Shown here: piece after piece, positions 5,033-10,455 of the stretch
Position numbering within the stretch: position 1 is the first letter of the stretch
Layout of the letters: every line of letters starts with the position of its first letter
NCBI GenBank assembly: GCA_009774255.1
Contig: VSNK01000204.1
Span: forward strand, 1 to 10,455
Source of the DNA: Faecalicatena sp.
Lineage (GTDB): Bacteria > Bacillota > Clostridia > Lachnospirales > Lachnospiraceae
Direction of reading: 5' to 3'
DNA: 10,455 nt
The notes under the pieces: generated by a model
The model's input: the letters and a program-made list of their open reading frames with translations, nothing else
Databases searched by the model: none
Told to the model about the DNA's origin: nothing
Made by a program: the position numbers and the translations under genes

Positions 5033-6520
5033 TCAATTCAGATCATATTTCACAACATCCATCCGAACCTTGCCGTCCGCGAAGAAAGCGAGCCCGTCTG
5101 CCGCGGGATCCGTGTAGAAGGTCGATGTCATCACCTGCTCCCCGTCATTGATAAAAACCTCCACGCTGAACTGATCCAGGATGATCCGAAGCTTCAATTC
5201 CTCCTCCCAGCCGCTGATTTTACATCTCCTCTGATGGATCAGTGCTCTGCGGGAACCTGAAAACTTCCGGTCGATCTTCAATACGGACTCATAAGGACGG
5301 AAGCTTAAGGATGTCTGATATTCCTCATTCTGGGCAAACCGCACCGCGAATTTCCGATAGATGCTGTCCGGATCTCCCGGGCGGACGGTCAGTTCCATAT
5401 CGATTCTCCGCCCCCGGACACCTTCCAGATGGATCGTATCATTTTCCAGAATCACGTCGGAATACTCCGCCTTATTTTTCCGCATATCCTCCAGTTCTCG
5501 GATCGGCTTCTGATACAGCCGTCCGCTTTTTACGGAAAGCTCCCGCGGCAGGCTCATCTGTCCGAACCATTTCTGGTAAGGGGAATGGGGCATGCTGGTG
5601 TCCCAGTTCTGCATCCAGCCGATCATGATCCTGCGTCCGTCCGGAGCCACCACGGTCTGGGGTGCATAAAAGTCAATCCCATAATCTATGGACTGCTGCT
5701 TTTGTTCCGTAAATGTGAGTGTACTCCTGTCATATTCCCCGATCAGGCAGAGCGTTCCGTTTCCATTGTGAAATTCAAAGCCCCTGGGCAGCATATCCTG
5801 GGGGCTGGTAAGCAATACCCACTTGCCGTCCAGTTCAAAGAAATCCGGGCACTCCCACATCTTTCCGACCCGGTTGCGGTTCTCCGCAAGTACCTTTTCA
5901 TATTTCCAACGGAAAGCATCCTCGCTGGAGAACAAAAGGATCTGTCCGCTTCCGTCCGCCGGGCGGTTTCCAACCACGCACCAGTATGTGCCGTTCTCGT
6001 CCCTCCACATCTTCGGATCCCGGAAATCCTCTCTGCTGAAGCCTTCCGGAAGGCTTTCCCCGTCAATCACCGGATTGCAGTCACATTTTTCATAATCCAC
6101 ACCGTCGCCTACGGCAATGCACTGCGTCTGTATGTCACAGTGTCCGCCGTTCCACTGGGGCGTCCTTACCACTCCGGTGTACATCAGAAGCTGTCTGCCG
6201 TCAGGAAGCTCGATGGCACTGCCGGAAAAACAGCCGTCCCTGTCATAAGCCTCATCTGGCGCCAGCGCGGCGGGCAGATAATCCCAGTGAAGCAGATCCG
6301 TGCTCACCGCATGGCCCCAGTGCATGGGACCCCATTTGGTATCATAGGGATAATACTGGTAGAACATGTGGTACTGACCCTTATAATAAGAAAATCCATT
6401 GGGGTCATTCATCCAGCCGGTACGGGCAGATAAATGAAAATCAGGCCGTTCTTCTTTTTTGATCATTTTTTCGGAAGCCTCTTCATACTTCCTTGCTTCT
6501 CTCAATGTCTGACTTGTCAT
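5033..6520 (-). CDS. GH32 beta-fructofuranosidase / sucrose-6-phosphate hydrolase type
   Basis: This 495-residue enzyme has the complete GH32 signature set: WMNDPNG with nucleophile Asp39, FRDP with transition-state stabiliser Asp168, and WECPD with acid/base Glu223. The N-terminal five-bladed propeller spans about residues 25-335, and a C-terminal beta-sandwich (about 360-495) ends with EVFINDGEQVMTS, usual for the family. It cleaves terminal beta-fructosyl bonds in sucrose, sucrose phosphate or fructo-oligosaccharides, releasing fructose. No signal peptide is present, so it acts in the cytoplasm on imported substrate. Because the upstream importer is an ABC system rather than a phosphotransferase system, unphosphorylated sucrose or short fructans are more likely substrates than sucrose-6-phosphate. 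The start is ATG at 6520 with AAAGGAA 8 nt upstream; residues 1-24 are a charged helical lead-in. It lies 209 nt after the binding-protein gene, beyond a strong hairpin. Confidence 0.92.
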   Translation of the reverse strand: MTSQTLREARKYEEASEKMIKKEERPDFHLSARTGWMNDPNGFSYYKGQYHMFYQYYPYDTKWGPMHWGHAVSTDLLHWDYLPAALAPDEAYDRDGCFSGSAIELPDGRQLLMYTGVVRTPQWNGGHCDIQTQCIAVGDGVDYEKCDCNPVIDGESLPEGFSREDFRDPKMWRDENGTYWCVVGNRPADGSGQILLFSSEDAFRWKYEKVLAENRNRVGKMWECPDFFELDGKWVLLTSPQDMLPRGFEFHNGNGTLCLIGEYDRSTLTFTEQKQQSIDYGIDFYAPQTVVAPDGRRIMIGWMQNWDTSMPHSPYQKWFGQMSLPRELSVKSGRLYQKPIRELEDMRKNKAEYSDVILENDTIHLEGVRGRRIDMELTVRPGDPDSIYRKFAVRFAQNEEYQTSLSFRPYESVLKIDRKFSGSRRALIHQRRCKISGWEEELKLRIILDQFSVEVFINDGEQVMTSTFYTDPAADGLAFFADGKVRMDVVKYDLN

Positions 6521-6598
6521 AATTCATTTTCCTTTCATTACATGTTGCTGCCCAGAACAGCAGGCCACAGCCCCGTATGCCGCGCAGACTATTTGCTG

Positions 6599-6611
6599 CT
6601 ATTCTGAATAG
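6599..6611. repeat. 13-bp palindrome upstream of the GH32 gene
   Basis: CTATTCTGAATAG has perfect 6-bp arms around a single central base, about 80 nt upstream of the GH32 start codon. It is a candidate regulator site or small hairpin. I found no convincing promoter hexamers next to it. Confidence 0.3.
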
Positions 6612-6654
6612 TGTCCATTAAAATATAAAATCCATGCCGACCAGATGCATAGAT

Positions 6655-6685
6655 CAGCCGGCCGCGGTTCGGCCCGCAGCCGCTG
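6655..6685 (-). repeat. Stable GC-rich intergenic hairpin after the binding-protein gene
   Basis: Read on the minus strand, CAGCGGCTGCGG pairs with CCGCGGCCGGCTG across a 6-nt loop, giving 12 base pairs with one G-U and one bulged G. It begins about 44 nt after the binding-protein stop. The following sequence (ATCTATGCATC) has no U-run, so it is not a standard intrinsic terminator. A structure placed after a binding-protein gene often protects the 3' end of that message and raises binding protein over downstream products; that role is inferred here. Confidence 0.55.
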
Positions 6686-6702
6686 CTCTATCTCTTTCGT
6701 CA

Positions 6703-6717
6703 TATAATGACATTATA
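6703..6717. repeat. 15-bp palindrome directly after the binding-protein gene
   Basis: TATAATGACATTATA has perfect 7-bp arms around one central base and begins 12 nt after the binding-protein stop codon. Its minus-strand copy includes a TATAAT-like hexamer (TTTATAATG), but no acceptable -35 lies 16-18 nt upstream, so I do not call a promoter. It could be a regulator binding site for separate GH32 control. Confidence 0.35.
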
Positions 6718-6729
6718 AACCATTTTTAC

Positions 6730-8400
6730 TTATTCTGCCATCTGTGCGTTATAAGAATCCAGATATTTCTGAAATAATCCCAGATAGTCATCCAATCCAT
6801 ATGCATCCAGATCATCCAGATATTTCTCCCAGTCTGCGTCCGTAAATCCATTCATGATCCAGTCCGCCTTATGCCTGTTGATCGTCTTCTCGATATCCGC
6901 CTGCAGGTTCGACAGTGTCTCGGTGTCCTCCCTGCTCATGAAAAGGTTGGGATACACATATTTTGTGTGCATGTCCGGCGTGTAGATGTCTTTGATCCAG
7001 TCCAGACGGTACTGGGCATCGTCCGGGCAGGTCACATACACATCATAATACTCATCCAGGACGGCGAGAGGTCCGCCGACAGCTTCGGCTTCCCGGACTT
7101 CTACCGGAGAGGCGTCGCCCAAAGGAGCATGTTTCAGCATATCCCCCCCCTGGTCGTTGGTGCTCATCTCGAAGATATCAAAGTCATCGTCTTCCCCGTA
7201 GGTTCCCCAGTTGTTCTGCGGGGACTGGATCGGTACATACATCTGATCCAGCCATGCGCATACCAGTGCCGGATTCTCCGCCACGGAGGTTACTACACAG
7301 CGTCCGCGGTCAAATCCGCTGGTAAATGAGCCGTTCGTAGGAGTGATATTTCTGGTATCCGCCGTCAGTGCCGGAAGCGGAACCCAATCCTGCAGGTTGT
7401 CGATATTTCCCACGTCCCAGCTAAAGCATACACCGTAGCGGCCGGATTTTCCCTTCGCCACATAGGTAGACCACTCCTGGGTAAATGCCTCCGGGTCGAT
7501 CAAGCCTTCGTCATACAGCTTGTGGAGCCATTCGATTCCAGCCTTCCAGCCTTCCTGCGTAGCGGCACAGATGACTTCCTGATCATCCGTCACTGCGATA
7601 TGTCTGCCCTTGTCCGCATCGCCGTAGCCTTCCCCAAAACCATTGATCAGGATTGCCGGATCCTGGCCGCCGTCATTGACAATACAGGACATAGGAATGA
7701 TATTTCCGTCAATATTAAATTCTTTCTGCAGCTCTGACGCGTGGTCGCGGAACGCCATCAGAACCTCTTCAAATTCGTCTACCGTCTCCGGCATCTCCAG
7801 ATCCAGGAAATCCATCCATTTCTTATTGATAAAACTCATATTATCAATGGTCTGGATCGCCGTCTTTTCCGAACCAAGCTGCTCGATCCAGGGCAGGGAC
7901 CAGATATGGCCGTTTACATCCGTACACATCACCCTGTATTCCGGATATTTGTCAAACACGGCTTTCAGGTTCGGCATATAGTTGTCGATATACTCCTCCA
8001 ACGGGATGATCGCGCCGAACTCCCCGTACTTGAGCAGGTTGCTGTCTGAAAAGCCTGCTGTGAACACAAAATCCGTCAGCTTGTTCGGGTCGGACATATT
8101 CAGGGAAATCTTATCCCCCCACTGGTCGTTCGGGATGGCGGTCCAGTCAATATGCACATTGGTCTGCTCCTCCAGACGCTTGAAGATCGTCCTGTTGTTG
8201 GGCTCTGACTCCGTGCTGGGCGGATAACTGATCAGCCCGGTCAGCGTCACGGTTTCCTTCTGCGGAAACTGTAATGTCGCCTCATCCACCGGACGGAATG
8301 TACCGTCATTGATCTTTACCTTGCCGCAGCCTGCCATAGAAAGTACCATACAGCCTGCCAGCGCCGCTGCCATTATACGTTTTACTTTTCTATATCTCAT
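6730..8400 (-). CDS. Sugar ABC transporter lipoprotein substrate-binding protein (LplA-like)
   Basis: This 556-residue extracellular receptor has a basic start (MRYRKVKR), a hydrophobic stretch and a lipobox LSMAGC that places the lipidated cysteine at residue 25. It would be anchored on the outer face of the cytoplasmic membrane. The length and internal features (NDQWGDKISLNMSDPNKLTD; VNGHIWSLPW; late YPNLFMS region) match the large family-1 solute-binding proteins paired with LplB/LplC permeases. The start is ATG at 8400, with AAAAGGAG 7 nt upstream; a longer frame to 8424 would add eight residues and overlaps the preceding stop codon. It follows the second permease by 25 nt and precedes a GH32 enzyme, which suggests a fructose-containing saccharide as ligand. 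That specificity is inferred from the neighbour, not from binding-site residues. Confidence 0.9.
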   Translation of the reverse strand: MRYRKVKRIMAAALAGCMVLSMAGCGKVKINDGTFRPVDEATLQFPQKETVTLTGLISYPPSTESEPNNRTIFKRLEEQTNVHIDWTAIPNDQWGDKISLNMSDPNKLTDFVFTAGFSDSNLLKYGEFGAIIPLEEYIDNYMPNLKAVFDKYPEYRVMCTDVNGHIWSLPWIEQLGSEKTAIQTIDNMSFINKKWMDFLDLEMPETVDEFEEVLMAFRDHASELQKEFNIDGNIIPMSCIVNDGGQDPAILINGFGEGYGDADKGRHIAVTDDQEVICAATQEGWKAGIEWLHKLYDEGLIDPEAFTQEWSTYVAKGKSGRYGVCFSWDVGNIDNLQDWVPLPALTADTRNITPTNGSFTSGFDRGRCVVTSVAENPALVCAWLDQMYVPIQSPQNNWGTYGEDDDFDIFEMSTNDQGGDMLKHAPLGDASPVEVREAEAVGGPLAVLDEYYDVYVTCPDDAQYRLDWIKDIYTPDMHTKYVYPNLFMSREDTETLSNLQADIEKTINRHKADWIMNGFTDADWEKYLDDLDAYGLDDYLGLFQKYLDSYNAQMAE

Positions 8401-8425
8401 GGTCTGTCTCCTTTTCCTCTTCAAC

Positions 8426-9313
8426 TTAGCCCTTTACAGCGCCTGCCATAATCCCGCTGTCAAAATATTTCTGGAAGAACGGGTACATGATCAGAAGCGG
8501 CAAACTGGAAATAATAATGGTTGCATATTTCAAAAGCTCTGCAAGCTGCGCCCGGGCCGCCGTGCTCTGCATATCGGAGATCATGCCGGATTCCGGCTGG
8601 TTCTGGATCAGGATGGAACGGAGCACAAGCTGCAGGGGCTGCCTTGCGGAATCATTGATGTAGATCATCGCGTCAAAGTAGCTGTTCCACATTCCCACAA
8701 ACTGCCACAGGGCGAGCACTGCGATCACAGGCGTACAGACCGGAAGCAGAATCTTGAAGAAGAACGTCAGCTCATTCGCCCCGTCCACATCCGCCGCCTC
8801 CCGAAGTTCTTTCGGAATTCCGCGGTAATAGGTCCTGGCAATGGTCATGTTCCAGACGCTGAAAGCTCCCGGAAGAATGACCGCCCACATACTGTCCACC
8901 AGACCTAAGTTACTTACAACCAAGTAAGTCGGGATCAAGCCGCCGCCGAAGAACATGGTGATCATGAAAATGATATTGAAAAATCCTCTTCCCTTGAAAT
9001 CCGCCCTGGATAACGGGTAAGCGGCCAAAAGTGTAACGACTACGGACACCACTGTAAACAGCACTGAGTATATGACCGCATTTTTGAAACCGATCCAGAT
9101 CTGAGCGTTGGACATGACACGCTCATAAGCGGTTGTGGTCCATTTACTGAGATCAAATGTGATTCCCTTGTTCTGCAGTGTAATGGGATCCATAAAGGAT
9201 GCCACGACGATGTAAATCATGGGCACAATGATCGCTACTACAAACAGCCCGAGAAGTATGTATCCAATTGTCAATAATATTTTGTCCTGACCGGAATATC
9301 TTGTTTTTACCAC
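8426..9313 (-). CDS. Sugar ABC transporter permease (LplC/YtcP-like, CUT1)
   Basis: This 295-residue permease has six predicted membrane segments and the cytoplasmic EAA loop at about 172-191 (EAADVDGANELTFFFKILLP), which docks to the ATPase. The tail QKYFDSGIMAGAVKG is characteristic of the LplC/YtcP branch, a MalG relative. It would form the import channel with the permease encoded upstream. The start is a GTG at 9313-9311; AAGGAGG lies 10 nt upstream, inside the 15-nt gap after the previous gene, and no ATG is available at that position. The binding-protein gene follows after 25 nt. No ATPase gene is present among these genes, in line with reliance on a shared MsmX-type ATPase encoded elsewhere. 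Confidence 0.92.
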   Translation of the reverse strand: MVKTRYSGQDKILLTIGYILLGLFVVAIIVPMIYIVVASFMDPITLQNKGITFDLSKWTTTAYERVMSNAQIWIGFKNAVIYSVLFTVVSVVVTLLAAYPLSRADFKGRGFFNIIFMITMFFGGGLIPTYLVVSNLGLVDSMWAVILPGAFSVWNMTIARTYYRGIPKELREAADVDGANELTFFFKILLPVCTPVIAVLALWQFVGMWNSYFDAMIYINDSARQPLQLVLRSILIQNQPESGMISDMQSTAARAQLAELLKYATIIISSLPLLIMYPFFQKYFDSGIMAGAVKG

Positions 9314-9328
9314 TTCGTATGCACCTCC

Positions 9329-10279
9329 TTATAATCCCTGGCCGTCATTCATCTTGGCCACGATCTTGTTCACGGCAACCAGAAGGATGACATTGATCAC
9401 GGTGTTAAATAAGCCTACCGCGGTTGAAAAGCTGTAATCTCCGTCGATCAAACCTTTCCGGTATACATAGGTGGAAATGATCTCGGACGCCGGAAGGTTC
9501 AGGTCCGTCTGCAGCGCGTATGCTTTTTCAAATCCGATGCTCATGATATTACCTGCCTGCAGGATGAACTGGATCACGACCATATCCTTGATCGCAGGCC
9601 ACTCGACCGCCTTGATCTGCTGCAGGATATTCGCGCCGTCCATGACAGCCGCTTCTTTCAGTTCCTGGCTTGCGTTGGACAAAGACGCCGTATACATGAT
9701 GGACGCCCAGCCCGCTCCCTGCCAGATACCGCTGATGATATATATCGAGCGGAATGCCTCCGGCATGGTCATAAAATTAATCTCCGTTCCCATCAAAAGA
9801 TTCAGAGGACCGGTCACGGAAAGTAAAATCCTCACGATACCGCAGAGTACGATGACAGAAACGAAATTGGGAAGATACAGTATAAGTTGTATCTTTTTCT
9901 TGATACCTGTACTCTGGATCCGATTCAGCAGAAATGCCAGCAGGATCGGCATCGGGAATCCCCACAGAAGGCCGTATACACTCAGCTTCAATGTGTTGGC
10001 CAGATAGCCCATAAAGTCCGGCGAGGACAGAAATCTGGTAAAGTGCTTAAATCCCACCCATTCACTTCCGGAAACTCCCCGGAACGGGTTATAGTCCTGG
10101 AACGCGATCAGAATGCCGCTCATCGGCGCGTACTTGAAGATCAGCGTCAGCAGCAGCGCCGGCATCAGGAAAATCGCATAAAGCTGCCAATGTTGCTTCA
10201 CATACAGCATAGTGCTGTGAAATCCCTTGTCCTGTCTTTGATTTGGAACAGTTGTTGCAGTTGTTGCAGTTGTTTTCAT
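9329..10279 (-). CDS. Sugar ABC transporter permease (LplB-like, CUT1)
   Basis: This 316-residue permease is the first gene of the operon. Its six membrane segments include an early one at about 32-52 (YAIFLMPALLLTLIFKYAPM) and the periplasmic-side motif GILIAFQDYNPFRGVSGSEWVGF, typical of LplB proteins. The EAA loop at about 209-228 reads EAAVMDGANILQQIKAVEWP. It would pair with the LplC-like permease as an importer heterodimer. I chose ATG 10279 because AAAGGAGG lies 5 nt upstream. Longer starts at 10312 (ATG) or 10321 (GTG) lack good ribosome binding sites. The N-terminus MKTTATTATTV is encoded partly by three copies of a 9-nt unit, which could vary in number without a frameshift. The downstream permease follows after 15 nt. 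Confidence 0.92.
   Translation of the reverse strand: MKTTATTATTVPNQRQDKGFHSTMLYVKQHWQLYAIFLMPALLLTLIFKYAPMSGILIAFQDYNPFRGVSGSEWVGFKHFTRFLSSPDFMGYLANTLKLSVYGLLWGFPMPILLAFLLNRIQSTGIKKKIQLILYLPNFVSVIVLCGIVRILLSVTGPLNLLMGTEINFMTMPEAFRSIYIISGIWQGAGWASIMYTASLSNASQELKEAAVMDGANILQQIKAVEWPAIKDMVVIQFILQAGNIMSIGFEKAYALQTDLNLPASEIISTYVYRKGLIDGDYSFSTAVGLFNTVINVILLVAVNKIVAKMNDGQGL
10249..10275. repeat. 9-bp tandem repeat in the 5' end of the permease gene
   Basis: CAGTTGTTG occurs twice in tandem (10249-10266) followed by CAGTTGTTT (10267-10275). In frame it encodes the TTA repeats in MKTTATTATTV, in the cytoplasmic N-terminal tail. Copy-number change would add or remove three residues only. Confidence 0.7.
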
Positions 10280-10407
10280 AACTTCCTCCTTTCTACTGTC
10301 AAATCCCTTCATCTTCTGCACTTTTTCTCTCAGTTCCTTAGTTCTTCTCCTTTCTTTTCTATTTGTGCATTTGTAAAATAAATGTAAAACAATTTGGAAT
10401 TTGCTTA
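10280..10407 (-). promoter_or_regulatory. Purine-rich 5' leader of the sugar operon
   Basis: About 128 nt separate the predicted transcription start from the first ATG. The last 60-70 nt before the ribosome binding site are almost all A and G with several GGAG/AAGG stretches. The upstream part has short repeats such as TGTAAAA-TAAA-TGTAAAA on the plus strand and a 5-bp inverted repeat CATTT/AAATG. I recognise no riboswitch and no CcpA cre consensus. The leader end is predicted only from the promoter call. Confidence 0.35.
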
Positions 10408-10413
10408 TTTATT

Positions 10414-10442
10414 TTTATACCACTTTTTTTACATTTAGTCAA
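10414..10442 (-). promoter_or_regulatory. Sigma-A-like promoter of the sugar operon
   Basis: On the minus strand TTGACT (10442-10437) is followed after exactly 17 nt by TATAAA (10419-10414), each one mismatch from consensus at ideal spacing. It lies 134 nt upstream of the first permease start codon, in AT-rich DNA at the window edge. It is the best promoter match in the window. An activator or repressor gene, if any, would lie outside the window. Confidence 0.6.
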
Positions 10443-10455
10443 TGCTTTTTTCATC

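Noticed and set aside
5429..6433. Long open frame on the plus strand opposite the GH32 gene
   Set aside because: It is antisense to a gene with complete catalytic motifs, has no ribosome binding site or recognisable domain, and is the expected mirror of GC-rich coding DNA.
8401..8424. Earlier start for the binding protein at 8424
   Set aside because: The Shine-Dalgarno AAAAGGAG lies inside this extension at ideal distance from ATG 8400, and the shorter form has a normal lipoprotein signal peptide.
1..10455. CRISPR arrays, tRNA/rRNA genes, transposases, integrases and attachment sites
   Set aside because: No regularly spaced repeats, cloverleaf-like segments, transposase or recombinase motifs were found on either strand, so the left block cannot be called a defined mobile element.

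Overview
The window reads as part of a Gram-positive, Clostridia/Lachnospiraceae-like chromosome. The reasons are strong AAGGAGG-type ribosome binding sites, an LplA/LplB/LplC-type sugar ABC importer without its own ATPase, a lipoprotein substrate receptor, and Firmicute-style XRE regulators. This assignment is by gene style only. Every gene I can support lies on the minus strand, so transcription runs from high to low coordinates.

Right part (about 10455 down to 5033): a carbohydrate-uptake operon. A sigma-A-like promoter (10414-10442) and a purine-rich leader precede two CUT1-type permeases (9329-10279 and 8426-9313), a large lipoprotein solute-binding protein (6730-8400), and a cytoplasmic GH32 fructosidase (5033-6520). 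The importer would bring in a fructose-containing saccharide, which the GH32 enzyme would cleave inside the cell. The energising ATPase must be encoded elsewhere, as is usual for this family. A 208-bp gap between receptor and enzyme holds a very stable GC hairpin and two short palindromes.

Middle (4962 down to 2259): a three-gene ABC-2 transporter with two integral membrane proteins (4171-4962 and 3356-4165, consecutive and translationally coupled) and an ATPase (2259-3236). The ATPase is set off by a 119-bp gap that contains a near-perfect 13-bp hairpin. These resemble the uncharacterised COG4587/COG3694/COG4586 exporter set; the substrate is unknown.

Junction (2258 down to about 1784): a 73-codon C-terminal stump of an L-lactate permease, then an intergenic stretch with inverted repeats. 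Base composition changes sharply here (spot counts: 58% GC at 2101-2160, 27% at 1861-1920).

Left part (1783 down to 6): an AT-rich accessory-looking block. It holds an XRE-family regulator, an overlapping truncated RhuM-like gene, a 94-residue cysteine-rich coiled-coil protein of unknown function, and a compact carbon-nitrogen hydrolase preceded by a possible 11-codon leader ORF. I could not assign this block to a known system. The coiled-coil protein and hydrolase are the part that best deserves a closer look.
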